DNA of 36,951 nt, taken from contig DASXFV010000083.1 of assembly GCA_036489445.1 (NCBI GenBank), positions 1-36,951 of the forward strand, written 5' to 3'. The translations under genes and the position numbers were made by a program. Shown one piece after another: positions 6,723 to 14,520 of the stretch. The stretch's first letter is position 1. Each line of letters opens with the position of its first letter. The notes below the pieces were generated by a model. It saw only the letters and a program-made list of their open reading frames with translations, ran no database searches and had not been told where the DNA came from. The DNA is from DAIDKA01 sp036489445 (GTDB taxonomy: Bacteria; Pseudomonadota; Gammaproteobacteria; Steroidobacterales; Steroidobacteraceae).

Positions 6723-7421
6723 TCAGGTGCCTCCGCGGCCAAGCTGATTGCGCAGCTTGCGTGAGAGCCACTCGGAGAGGACCAGGCCGGCAAGTCCGAG
6801 AGTGAATGAGGTGATGGCCAGACGCGCAGCGGTCGCATCGCCGTTGGGTGTCTGCAAGGCTGTGTACAGCGCCAGTGGCAGCGTGCGGGTGATACCCGGG
6901 ATGTTGGAAACAAATGTGATCACGGCGCCGAATTCACCCAGGCCCGCTGCGAAGGCGGTGACTGCGCCGGCGAGTATGCCGGGCAACATCAGCGGCAAGG
7001 TGATGCTCCAGAAGCGATCCAGGGGACCTGCCCCCAGGGTGCGGGCGGCCTCCTCGAGTCCGGGATCGATGCCCTCCAGCGTCAGGCGGATGGCGCGCAC
7101 CATCAGCGGGAAGGTCATGACCGTCACGGCGAGTACGGTGCCCGCGGTGGTGAAGATGAGATGGATGCCGAAGGTATTCTGCAGCCAGCCGCCGATCGGG
7201 CCCCGCGCGCCGAACAGCACCAGCAACAAGTAGCCGGTCAGCACCGGTGGCAGGACCAGCGGCAGGTGCACGAAGGCGTCGAGGAGCGTGCGTCCGGGAA
7301 AGCGTCGCCGGACCAGCAGCCACGCCACGGCCGTGGCCATCGGCAGGTTCCACACCAGGCTCCACAGGGCTACCTCGAGGCTCAGGCGCAGGGCCTGCCA
7401 TTCATCAGCATTGAGCAGCAT
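6723..7421 (-). CDS. modB: Molybdate ABC transporter permease
   Basis: Inner-membrane permease of the molybdate transporter. The 232 residues form about five membrane segments, with the binding-protein-dependent transport signature in EEAARTLGAGPLDRFWSIT (about 141-159; consensus EAAxxxGxxxxxxF). The N-terminus NADEWQALRLSLEVALWSL and the segment PLVLPPVLTGYLLL are typical of ModB. It is followed without a gap by modC and preceded by only 15 bases after the HAD hydrolase gene. No strong ribosome site is seen at the ATG. ModBC are therefore probably transcribed from further upstream, possibly together with the SDR and HAD genes. Confidence 0.95.
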   Translation of the reverse strand: MLLNADEWQALRLSLEVALWSLVWNLPMATAVAWLLVRRRFPGRTLLDAFVHLPLVLPPVLTGYLLLVLFGARGPIGGWLQNTFGIHLIFTTAGTVLAVTVMTFPLMVRAIRLTLEGIDPGLEEAARTLGAGPLDRFWSITLPLMLPGILAGAVTAFAAGLGEFGAVITFVSNIPGITRTLPLALYTALQTPNGDATAARLAITSFTLGLAGLVLSEWLSRKLRNQLGRGGT

Positions 7422-7436
7422 GGAGTCTGTCTGGCC

Positions 7437-8147
7437 TTATCGGTGGCCGCCCGCCTGCCCATCGAGCAGGTCGCGGGCGTCGTATTCCAGCAGTTGCCCG
7501 ATGTGCTCGATGACGACATCCGCAGGTGCGAAACCGGCGATGGCCGCCGTGTCATGCGCGTAATGTCCCTGACGCGGAAACACGGTCGTCACCCGGTCGT
7601 GCCATTGGTTGCGCAGCGAATCCAGCACGCGCAGCTTGTCATCGATCATCACGTAGTGCCGTGCAGGATAGCGGTGCTCGACCGCCTCGAGCATCTGCTC
7701 CTTGTGCACATAGATCAGGACCCGGCCTGCCACAGCGTCCCAGATGCCGGAGCGTTGGATCTTGCGCGGCTGAAACACCACATCCCCGTCAGACAGGATC
7801 ACGGTGGTGCCCATCGTGTGCAGGTGCTCCAGTACCGCAAGCGCCCCGGGGTATAGCCGGTCAGCGAAGGGGTAATCGATCAGGAAACCGGACATCCCCA
7901 GCAACTCCGGGCGATCCAGGTGCTCCAGGCGGTACTGTTGCAGGGCGCCCAGATAATCCACATACCCCAGCCGGCCACGGACCTCCTCCAGAATCTGTGA
8001 ATACCGATCGCGGCTGGCCGCGCCGTATGCGCTGGCGATGTGGTTCATCAGATCGCTGATCAGCCGATCATTGTCCAGCAGCGTGTTATCGACATCGACC
8101 AGGAAGACTATGTCGGCCGTGCCCGCGGCGCTCGTGTCAGACGTCAT
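7437..8147 (-). CDS. HAD family hydrolase
   Basis: Haloacid-dehalogenase superfamily phosphatase or phosphotransferase with unknown substrate. The 236-residue protein shows motif I DVDNTL (nucleophile Asp18, acid Asp20), motif II at ILSDGD, a conserved Lys in VHKEQML and motif IV at MIDDKLRVLD. The cap insertion between motifs I and II is helical and includes YSQILEEVRGRLGYVDYLGA. The ATG at 8147 places motif I near residue 18, as is usual; upstream in-frame codons run into the preceding gene. It starts 22 bases after the SDR stop and ends 15 bases before modB, so an SDR-HAD-modB-modC transcript is likely. Nothing in the sequence links it to molybdate. Confidence 0.85.
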   Translation of the reverse strand: MTSDTSAAGTADIVFLVDVDNTLLDNDRLISDLMNHIASAYGAASRDRYSQILEEVRGRLGYVDYLGALQQYRLEHLDRPELLGMSGFLIDYPFADRLYPGALAVLEHLHTMGTTVILSDGDVVFQPRKIQRSGIWDAVAGRVLIYVHKEQMLEAVEHRYPARHYVMIDDKLRVLDSLRNQWHDRVTTVFPRQGHYAHDTAAIAGFAPADVVIEHIGQLLEYDARDLLDGQAGGHR

Positions 8148-8169
8148 ACGACTTGCGTCATGGTGCTTT

Positions 8170-9063
8170 TCAGGCCTTCTGCTCGTATACCGGGTTGGAC
8201 AATATCCAGCGCGCAGCATCTGCACGAGCCTGATTGATGGGTTCATCGGGGATGGAGCCCAGCAGCAGATTGCTGCGTGCGGTGAGCACGTCCCGGAACT
8301 CAGGGTGGCTCAGAATAAACAGCCGATTGTGACGAATGCCATCCAGCACATAGCCGGCGGCCGTATCCGCATCCATGGCGTGCCGCATGAACTCCGCGGT
8401 GGGTCCGCCTTGTTCCTTGCCGGGAGCGGCGTATCCGGATTCGGCCAACTGCGCGGGCCGGCTGCGGGCGCTGTCGGCGATATTGGATTTCACCGGACCG
8501 GGGCAATACACCGAGACACCGATGGGTCGACCGATCATGTCGGTGCGCAGGGCCTCGGTGAGGCCGACCACCGCAAATTTCGACGTGGCGTACAGACCCA
8601 CCGAACCGAGCGCGGCGATACCCCCGATGGAGGATACGTTGACAATGTGGCCTGGCAGTCCTGAGGCCAGCATGCGCGGCAGGAAGGTCATCAGTCCGTT
8701 GATGACACCACCCACATTGACACCCATCACCCAGTCCCAGTCGGCATAGGTGGCATGTTCCATCAGGCCGTGGACCCCTACACCGGCATTGTTGATGAGC
8801 ACCTGCACTGGGCCGCCGAGCACCTTTTCCGCCTCATCTGCTGCCACGGTGAAGCTCGCGCGGTCGGTGACGTCGAGGCGCAGCGCGTGCACGGGAGGAC
8901 CCGGATGGTGCCGGAAATATGCCAGCGCCTCGTCACGGTGCTGCTCCTGGCGATAGGTGAAGGCGACCTTCATGCCCGCCGCTGCCAGAACCTTGACGAG
9001 ACCCAGGCCTATGCCACTGCTGCCGCCCGAAATAAACGCAATTTTGCCGCTCAGGTCCTGCAT
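8170..9063 (-). CDS. SDR family NAD(P)-dependent oxidoreductase
   Basis: Classical short-chain dehydrogenase/reductase with a Rossmann fold, 297 residues. The cofactor motif is SGGSSGIGLG (12-21), followed by NNAG (91-94), catalytic Ser in NVSS (142-145) and the YATSK motif (Tyr158, Lys162). An Arg in TYRQEQHRDE after the second strand suggests an NADP preference (inference). The C-terminal extension of about 60 residues continues past the usual core (NRLFILSHPEFRDV). The ATG at 9063 is chosen because it puts the cofactor motif near residue 12; the frame stays open to 9294, but that part has no conserved character. The substrate is unknown. It is the first gene of a probable unit with the HAD hydrolase and modBC. 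Confidence 0.88.
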   Translation of the reverse strand: MQDLSGKIAFISGGSSGIGLGLVKVLAAAGMKVAFTYRQEQHRDEALAYFRHHPGPPVHALRLDVTDRASFTVAADEAEKVLGGPVQVLINNAGVGVHGLMEHATYADWDWVMGVNVGGVINGLMTFLPRMLASGLPGHIVNVSSIGGIAALGSVGLYATSKFAVVGLTEALRTDMIGRPIGVSVYCPGPVKSNIADSARSRPAQLAESGYAAPGKEQGGPTAEFMRHAMDADTAAGYVLDGIRHNRLFILSHPEFRDVLTARSNLLLGSIPDEPINQARADAARWILSNPVYEQKA

Positions 9064-9314
9064 ATCTTTGGCCGCACCCTTTACAGTTTTGGTATCGGTG
9101 CAGCTTCGCGCCTTGGCGCGCACGAGGCAAGGCACTCGCGCTGCGGCCCCCTGGCCGCCACGTGACCATTCAGTGGCCGCCGTGTCCGCCGGGCCTGCCG
9201 CGGCGCGCCAGCGGGTCACCGTGGGTCTGGAGTGTGAACCGTGACCACCGGTCGCAGGCGCAGGGCCGGTAAGCTCTATTTCATAGTGGAGCAAGGTTAA
9301 GACATATTCTGGCC

Positions 9315-10604
9315 ATGGACGGATCCGCCCCCACAGCTGCAGAGTCAGAATTGATTGCCAGGACGGCGGCGCAAGCCAGTTCGCCTGCGATCCGTTCGGT
9401 GCTGCTCGTCGATGACAGCGCCGCGCAGCGTGCCTACGCCGTGGAGTTGTGCCGCCAGCTGGGGATCACCGAGGTGCGCGAGGCCAGCAATGGGCAGGAA
9501 GCCCTGGCGTTGCTCGCTGCCCTGACCACCCAGCCGGACCTGCTGATCATCGATCTTGAGATGCCGACCATGGACGGGCCGGAGCTGCTGACGCGACTGC
9601 GCGAGCGCGGTGTCCAGTCACCCATCATCGTCGCCTCGTCCCGGGAGCGCGCACTGTTGCACTCCGTGCAGGACATGGGTGGCGGCATGGGGTTGTGCAT
9701 CCTGGGCGCGCTGCAGAAACCGCTGCGGCTGGAGAGCCTGAGCGCCATCCTGCACAACTGGGACAGCGTGACGGATAAGCGCAAACAGGCCGCGCGCGCG
9801 TTGCCGATCGATCCGGAGGCTCTGCGCACCGGCCTCGACCGCGGTGAGATCGTGATTCACTACCAGCCGCAGATCGCGGTGCACTCCGGGGATGTACACG
9901 GGGTGGAGGCTCTGGCGCGTTGGAATCACCCGACCCTGGGCCTGGTGTCTCCGGATCAGTTCATCCCCTTGGCCGAACAGCATGGGTTGATCCACAAACT
10001 CACCCTGCAGGTAATGAACCAGGCGATGTTGCAGACGGCGCTGTGGAATGGTCAGGGCATGGACCTCTCAGTTGCCATCAACCTGTCGCCGCTGCTGCTG
10101 GAAAGTCCCGATCTGCTGCAGGAAATATCGGGCATGCAACAGTGCTACGGCCTGCAGGCGGAGAAGGTGGTGCTCGAAATCACGGAAACTTCGCTGCTGC
10201 GCGAATTGTCCGTGGCGCTGTCCGTGCTGACGCGGCTGCGACTGCGCGGATTTGGCCTGTCACTGGATGACTATGGCACCGGCTTTTCCTCCATGCAGCA
10301 GCTGGCGCGCATTCCGTTTACGGAACTGAAGATTGACCGCTCATTCGTGCACGGTGTGCATGAGCGCGAGACCGTGCAGGTCATGCTGCGTTCGGCGCTG
10401 GAAATGGCCATGCGGCTCGGCCTGAACACGGTCGCTGAAGGCGTCGAATCGCTGCAGGACTGGTGGTTGCTGCAGGAGTACGGCTGCACCTTCGTGCAGG
10501 GCTGGCTGATGGCCAAGGCCATGCCCGCCGACGAGCTGCCAGCGTGGGTGAGTGCTCATGATGAACGCAAGCACGACCTGCGTCCGCAGGGGGAAATTCT
10601 CTAA
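9315..10604 (+). CDS. Response regulator with EAL domain (c-di-GMP phosphodiesterase)
   Basis: Cytoplasmic two-domain signalling protein of 429 residues. The N-terminal receiver domain (about 27-145) has the acidic pair Asp33-Asp34, phosphoacceptor Asp80 in IIDLEMP, Ser in VASS and Lys135 in LQKP. The C-terminal EAL domain (from about 165) retains the catalytic set: VEALARW, AINLSP, LEITETS, LDDYGTGFSS, LKIDRSF, VAEGVES and FVQGW. It is therefore expected to hydrolyse c-di-GMP under phosphorylation control. No GGDEF or output DNA-binding domain is present and no partner kinase is nearby. The ATG has no ribosome site; CATATT at 9303-9308 with TTCATA 17 bp further up would start transcription at about the ATG. 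Confidence 0.93.
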   Translation: MDGSAPTAAESELIARTAAQASSPAIRSVLLVDDSAAQRAYAVELCRQLGITEVREASNGQEALALLAALTTQPDLLIIDLEMPTMDGPELLTRLRERGVQSPIIVASSRERALLHSVQDMGGGMGLCILGALQKPLRLESLSAILHNWDSVTDKRKQAARALPIDPEALRTGLDRGEIVIHYQPQIAVHSGDVHGVEALARWNHPTLGLVSPDQFIPLAEQHGLIHKLTLQVMNQAMLQTALWNGQGMDLSVAINLSPLLLESPDLLQEISGMQQCYGLQAEKVVLEITETSLLRELSVALSVLTRLRLRGFGLSLDDYGTGFSSMQQLARIPFTELKIDRSFVHGVHERETVQVMLRSALEMAMRLGLNTVAEGVESLQDWWLLQEYGCTFVQGWLMAKAMPADELPAWVSAHDERKHDLRPQGEIL

Positions 10605-10613
10605 AGGTAGTGA

Positions 10614-10811
10614 TCAGCGGATGCGCGACGGCTTGCGCGGGTAGAAGCCGCTTTCGTCCAGATCCGCTTCGTTGACCAGCTTCTCGCTGGCCTCGACTAC
10701 TGCACCATGCACCCGGTGTATGGATTCTCGCGTTGCCATACGCGGGGCGGTGCCATTGCCCTTCATGTGCTCGTCCGGGTGCGTAAACCGATATACAGTG
10801 ATGAAACCCAT
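10614..10811 (-). CDS. Small conserved-looking hypothetical protein
   Basis: A 65-residue protein I cannot assign. It begins MGFITVYRFTHPDEH, then APRMATRESIHRV, and ends DESGFYPRKPSRIR; it is charged, with no signal peptide or membrane segment. GGGAG lies about 9 bases upstream of the ATG, a good ribosome site for this region. It is transcribed in the same direction as tRNA-Glu, starting about 55 bases after the tRNA's 3' end with no clear terminator between, so it may share the tRNA promoter. Its stop lies 10 bases from the convergent EAL gene's stop. Reality as a gene is likely but not certain. Confidence 0.6.
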   Translation of the reverse strand: MGFITVYRFTHPDEHMKGNGTAPRMATRESIHRVHGAVVEASEKLVNEADLDESGFYPRKPSRIR

Positions 10812-10865
10812 GCCCTGGTCTCCCGGCCGCTGTTCGCGGCGGTAAGTGTAAGTACTTGTTTTAAT

Positions 10866-10941
10866 TGGCGCTCCCTACGGGATTCGAACCCGTGTACTGG
10901 CCTTGAGAGGGCCATGTCCTAGGCCTCTAGACGAAGGGAGC
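10866..10941 (-). tRNA. tRNA-Glu (CTC)
   Basis: Read on the minus strand, a complete 76-base cloverleaf is present. The acceptor stem GCTCCCT pairs with AGGGAGC. The D-arm contains GTCTAGAGGCCTAGGAC. The anticodon stem-loop is TGGCC-CTCTCAA-GGCCA with anticodon CTC (glutamate, codon GAG). The T-arm is ACGGGTTCGAATCCCGT. The 3' CCA is encoded (10868-10866). A strong promoter lies immediately upstream at 10973-11000. Confidence 0.97.
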
Positions 10942-10972
10942 GAGGTTTCAAGCTCTTGCGCGAGAGCGCGGT

Positions 10973-11000
10973 ATTATAGAGAGCTGTACACATTGCTCAA
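10973..11000 (-). promoter_or_regulatory. Sigma-70 promoter of tRNA-Glu
   Basis: On the minus strand, TTGAGC (11000-10995) and a perfect TATAAT (10978-10973) are 16 bp apart. The bases after the -10 are ACCGCGCTC, a GC-rich discriminator of the kind found at stringently controlled stable-RNA promoters. The predicted start near 10966 leaves a leader of about 25 bases before the tRNA 5' end at 10941. Confidence 0.75.
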
Positions 11001-11019
11001 GCCTTAGAAGCCATACTCC

Positions 11020-12489
11020 TTGAACTCATTTGATGACCCTGCGGCCACGGCCGTAAAACCGCGGATTATTTCGCGGTCCGAGCACTCCGTTTCCCGTGCG
11101 CACATCTCCCCCAATGCACTGCGAGTGCTTTATCGGCTGCGCGAAGGCGGCTTCCAGGCCTTCCTGGTCGGCGGCTGTGTTCGTGATCTGCTGCTGGGCA
11201 TCGAGCCCAAGGATTTCGACGTTGCCACGGATGCACTGCCGGAGGAGGTGCGCAAGCTATTCCGCAACTGCCGCCTGATCGGCAGGCGCTTTCGCCTCGC
11301 TCACGTTTTCTTCGGGCGCGAGACCATCGAGGTCGCGACCTTCCGCGCTTCCAGTGCGCCGTCGCAGGCGGAGGAACCGGTCGCTGATCTGGATGACGAT
11401 GAGGAGCCACTGGAGGAGACCGTGGAAATCATCGAGGAGACGGCGGCAGAGCCGGAGCGGGCGGGCCGCAGACGCGATTCATTCGAACAGGAAGCCGACA
11501 CGCGCCGCGCCTTCGATGAATCCGGACGCATCCTGCGCGACAACATCTACGGCAATATCGACGAGGACGTCTGGCGGCGCGACTTCACGGCCAATTCCCT
11601 GTACTACAACATCGCCGACTTCTCCCTGTGGGACTATGTGAACGGCGCGCAGGACATTGCCGCGCGTACCCTGCGTCTGATCGGCGACCCGGAGACGCGG
11701 TACCGGGAGGATCCGGTGCGCATGCTGCGGGCGGCGCGCTTCGAGGCGAAACTGGGCTTCAGCCTGGACCCGGCGACGGCGGCACCGATCGCGGCGCTGG
11801 CCGACCTGCTGGGCGGTGTGCCGCCCGCGCGATTGTTTGATGAGACGCTGAAGCTGTTCCTGACCGGGCACGGGGCCCGCAGCTACGAGGTGCTGCGGCG
11901 GCGCGGCCTGCTGGCCGCTCTCCTGCCCACGGTGGATGCTTATGCGGCAGCGTATCCCGGCAACCTGGTGGAACAACTGCTGCTGCAGGGACTGCGCAAC
12001 ACCGACGAACGGGTGGCCACCGACAAACCGGTGACTCCTACCTTTCTGTTCGCGCTGCTGCTGTACGGGCCGGTGGCCCGCATCATCGAGGCCATGCCGC
12101 CGGAGCACTGGCATGAGACGGGCGCGATCCTGGATGCCTGTGACCAGGCGCTGCGCGAGGCGCAGTCACGCGTGGCCATTCCGCGTCGCTTCACGCTGGG
12201 CGTGCGGGAAATGTTCGCCCTGCAACCGCGTCTGGAGCATCCGCGCGGCCGGCGGGCGCTGCGGGTGCTGGAGCATCCGCGTTTCCGCGCTGCATACGAT
12301 CTGCTGCTGCTGCGCGGGCAGCTGGGACTCGCCTCCCAGGAGCGGGTCGACTGGTGGACACGTCTGCAGGAAGTCTCGAGCGAGGAACGCGACAACATGG
12401 CCGATGATCTGGGCGGATCCACGCCGCGTCGCGAGGGCGCACGGCGAGGTCCGCGCCGACGTCGCCGCAGGCCGGCCAGCTCTGCGTGA
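11020..12489 (+). CDS. pcnB: Polynucleotide adenylyltransferase (poly(A) polymerase I)
   Basis: Adds poly(A) tails to RNA 3' ends, promoting decay. The 489-residue protein has the nucleotidyltransferase core LVGGCVRDLLLG (49-60) with the metal-binding pair in KDFDVAT (Asp65, Asp67). The RRDFTANSLYY segment (186-196) and the RNA-binding region RYREDPVRMLRAARFEAKLG follow, then a basic C-terminal tail (RRGPRRRRRR), all as in E. coli PAP I. Unusual is an insertion at about 111-169, very acidic (DLDDDEEPLEETVEIIEE), where E. coli has about 25 residues. Translation appears to begin at TTG with a weak AGAAG 9 bases upstream; E. coli pcnB likewise uses a rare inefficient start. The stop overlaps the folK start by 4 bases. 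Confidence 0.95.
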   Translation: MNSFDDPAATAVKPRIISRSEHSVSRAHISPNALRVLYRLREGGFQAFLVGGCVRDLLLGIEPKDFDVATDALPEEVRKLFRNCRLIGRRFRLAHVFFGRETIEVATFRASSAPSQAEEPVADLDDDEEPLEETVEIIEETAAEPERAGRRRDSFEQEADTRRAFDESGRILRDNIYGNIDEDVWRRDFTANSLYYNIADFSLWDYVNGAQDIAARTLRLIGDPETRYREDPVRMLRAARFEAKLGFSLDPATAAPIAALADLLGGVPPARLFDETLKLFLTGHGARSYEVLRRRGLLAALLPTVDAYAAAYPGNLVEQLLLQGLRNTDERVATDKPVTPTFLFALLLYGPVARIIEAMPPEHWHETGAILDACDQALREAQSRVAIPRRFTLGVREMFALQPRLEHPRGRRALRVLEHPRFRAAYDLLLLRGQLGLASQERVDWWTRLQEVSSEERDNMADDLGGSTPRREGARRGPRRRRRRPASSA

Positions 12490-13001
12490 CGGCGGTGTGG
12501 CAGCCCGCCTATATCGGGCTGGGCAGCAATCTTATGGACCCTGCGCTGCAGGTGCGCAAGGCCGTGCAGTGCCTGGGTGCGTTGCCGCAGACGCGCCTGG
12601 TGACCGTCTCGCGGCTGTTCGGTTCGCGTCCCCTGGGCCTGGTGACCCAGCCTGATTTCGTGAACGCCGTCGCCGGGGTTTTGACCCGGTTGACGGCTGT
12701 GGCGTTGTTGCAGGAGCTGCGCGATCTGGAGGCTCAGGCAGGACGGCCGGCGGTACACGAGCACTGGGGGCCGCGGGTCATTGACCTGGACTTGCTGGTC
12801 TTCGGGCGCGAGCAGTGCAGCAGCCCGGACCTGCTGCTGCCCCATCCTGGTGTAGTGGAGCGCAACTTCGTTCTGTATCCTCTGGCCGATATTGCACCGG
12901 ACCTGCAAGTGCCGGGACAAGGCCGGGTTCGGGAACTGCTGACCCGTGTGAGTGCTGATGGCGTCTGGCCCCTGGGCGAAGCACGCCCGGGAGAAGGGTG
13001 A
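12486..13001 (+). CDS. folK: 2-amino-4-hydroxy-6-hydroxymethyldihydropteridine pyrophosphokinase
   Basis: Transfers pyrophosphate from ATP to 6-hydroxymethyl-7,8-dihydropterin in folate synthesis. The 171-residue product starts with the family motif YIGLGSNL (residues 9-16) and contains HWGPRVIDLDLLVF, the HPPK signature with its two metal-binding Asp residues, then LLLPHPGVVERNFVLYPL. The GTG start at 12486 lies in a 4-base overlap with the pcnB stop (GTGA), so translation is coupled. Gene order pcnB-folK is common in gammaproteobacteria; here a deoxynucleoside kinase follows 12 bases later instead of panB. Confidence 0.95.
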   Translation: MTAVWQPAYIGLGSNLMDPALQVRKAVQCLGALPQTRLVTVSRLFGSRPLGLVTQPDFVNAVAGVLTRLTAVALLQELRDLEAQAGRPAVHEHWGPRVIDLDLLVFGREQCSSPDLLLPHPGVVERNFVLYPLADIAPDLQVPGQGRVRELLTRVSADGVWPLGEARPGEG

Positions 13002-13013
13002 CCTTCGCGCGCC

Positions 13014-13673
13014 ATGACTGCCGCCCCCACTGAGTTTCGTTATATCGCCATCGAGGGTCCCATAGGGGTGGGCAAGACCAGTCTTGCGCGCCGGCTGGCT
13101 GAGACCTATGGCGCGACGCTGATCCTGGAGCAGGCTGCCGAGAATCCGTTTCTGGAGCGCTTCTACCGCAACCCGCGCGCTGCAGCCTTTCCCGCCCAGC
13201 TGTACTTTCTCTTCCAGCGCACCCAGCAGCTGCAGGGGCTGAACCAATCGGACCTGTTTTCGCCGCTGCGGGTGTCTGACTATCTGCTGGCCAAGGATCA
13301 GCTGTTCGCACGCATCACCCTGGATGAGGCTGAATTCCAGCTGTATGAGCAGGTTCACGCCAAGCTCGGAGGCGTGGCACCGAAGCCGGATCTGGTCATC
13401 TATCTGCAGGCGCCCGTGGATGTGCTGCTCGCGCGCATCGCCCGCCGTGGCATCGCCTTCGAGCAGCAGATCGAGCGCGCGTATCTGACCCGCCTCAACG
13501 AGGCGTATTCGCGGTTCTTCCATGAATACGAGGAGGCCCCGTTACTGATCGTCAACGCCGCATCGATCGACCCGATCGGCAACCCAGCGGATTATGAGGA
13601 TCTGCTGGCCGCAATCAGCCGCGTCAAGCGCGGGCGCAACTACTACAACGCCATCCGGCACGGATCATTCTGA
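13014..13673 (+). CDS. Deoxynucleoside kinase family protein
   Basis: P-loop kinase of the deoxyadenosine/deoxyguanosine kinase family, which phosphorylates deoxynucleosides for salvage. The 219-residue protein has the Walker A motif GPIGVGKTS (15-23), the substrate-loop segment QAAENPFLERFYRNP, FQRTQQLQ, SDYLLAKDQLFA, and a lid region with RIARRGIAFEQQI, all characteristic of this family. The ATG at 13014 follows the folK stop by 12 bases, and its TGA is one base from the panC ATG, so it sits inside a folK-dNK-panC operon. Why salvage kinases of this kind cluster with pantothenate and folate genes is unknown. The exact nucleoside preference cannot be read from sequence. Confidence 0.9.
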   Translation: MTAAPTEFRYIAIEGPIGVGKTSLARRLAETYGATLILEQAAENPFLERFYRNPRAAAFPAQLYFLFQRTQQLQGLNQSDLFSPLRVSDYLLAKDQLFARITLDEAEFQLYEQVHAKLGGVAPKPDLVIYLQAPVDVLLARIARRGIAFEQQIERAYLTRLNEAYSRFFHEYEEAPLLIVNAASIDPIGNPADYEDLLAAISRVKRGRNYYNAIRHGSF

Positions 13674-13674
13674 A

Positions 13675-14520
13675 ATGGAGACGGTTACCACCATCGCACA
13701 CGTGCGCGAGCGGGTGCGCGGCTGGCATGCACAGGGCCGGCGCATCGCCTTCGTGCCCACGATGGGCAATCTGCACGCCGGGCACATGAGCCTCATCGAG
13801 GCGGCGCGCGCGCATGGCGACCGGTTTGTCGCCAGCATTTTCGTGAATCCGATGCAGTTCGGACCCAACGAGGACTATGCGCATTATCCGCGCACGCCGC
13901 AGGATGACGAACGGCTGCTGGCTGCGGCAGGCTGCGACCTGATGTTCATGCCCGATGTGGGCGAGATCTATCCCAACGGCCCGGAAAACGCGGCTCGGGT
14001 GGAAGTCCCGGTGCTGTCGCAGATTCTGGATGGGGAGTTCCGGCCCGGGCATTTTCAGGGAGTGGCCACCGTTGTCACCAAGTTGCTGAACATAGTCGAA
14101 CCGAATGCTGCGGTGTTCGGTGAAAAGGACTTCCAGCAGCTCACCGTCATCCGTCGCATGGTGGCGGATCTGTGCATGCCCGTGACCATCATCGGTGCAG
14201 CCACGGTCCGCGAGAGCGACGGGCTGGCGATGAGCTCGCGCAATCAGTACCTGACTGCGCAGGAGCGTGGCGTCGCGCCGCTGATCCACCAGCAGTTGCA
14301 GCAGGCGCGCACGCGACTGCTGGCCGGCATAGCCGACCGTGAGGTGGAAAGCCAGGGACTTGTGGCGCTGTCGGCGGCCGGATTCCGTCCGGATTATTTC
14401 GTCGTGCGCGACGCGCGGGATCTGCAGCCCGCGTTGCCGCACGCCCGCGAACTGGTGGTGCTGGTGGCGGCCCGACTGGGCCGGGCACGACTCATCGACA
14501 ACCTGCGGGTCACGCGCTGA
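13675..14520 (+). CDS. panC: Pantothenate synthetase (pantoate-beta-alanine ligase)
   Basis: Condenses pantoate and beta-alanine with ATP to pantothenate, the precursor of coenzyme A. The 281-residue protein carries VPTMGNLHAGHMSL (HIGH-type motif), SIFVNPMQFGPNEDYAHYPRT, GEFRPGHFQGVATVVTKL, FGEKDFQQL and the KMSKS-like loop LAMSSRNQYL. The ATG at 13675 lies one base after the deoxynucleoside kinase stop. panB, which usually precedes panC, is not present here. The last 11 bases overlap the 3' end of queG on the opposite strand. Confidence 0.96.
   Translation: METVTTIAHVRERVRGWHAQGRRIAFVPTMGNLHAGHMSLIEAARAHGDRFVASIFVNPMQFGPNEDYAHYPRTPQDDERLLAAAGCDLMFMPDVGEIYPNGPENAARVEVPVLSQILDGEFRPGHFQGVATVVTKLLNIVEPNAAVFGEKDFQQLTVIRRMVADLCMPVTIIGAATVRESDGLAMSSRNQYLTAQERGVAPLIHQQLQQARTRLLAGIADREVESQGLVALSAAGFRPDYFVVRDARDLQPALPHARELVVLVAARLGRARLIDNLRVTR

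Noticed and set aside
9064..9314. In-frame extension of the SDR gene to 9294
   Set aside because: The extra residues are not conserved-looking and would put the Rossmann motif near residue 90; the region is better read as the intergenic space between SDR and the EAL gene.
11940..13523. Long open frame on the minus strand across pcnB, folK and the deoxynucleoside kinase
   Set aside because: It is the complement of three well-supported genes. High GC at third codon positions leaves antisense frames open, and the translation has no recognisable domain.
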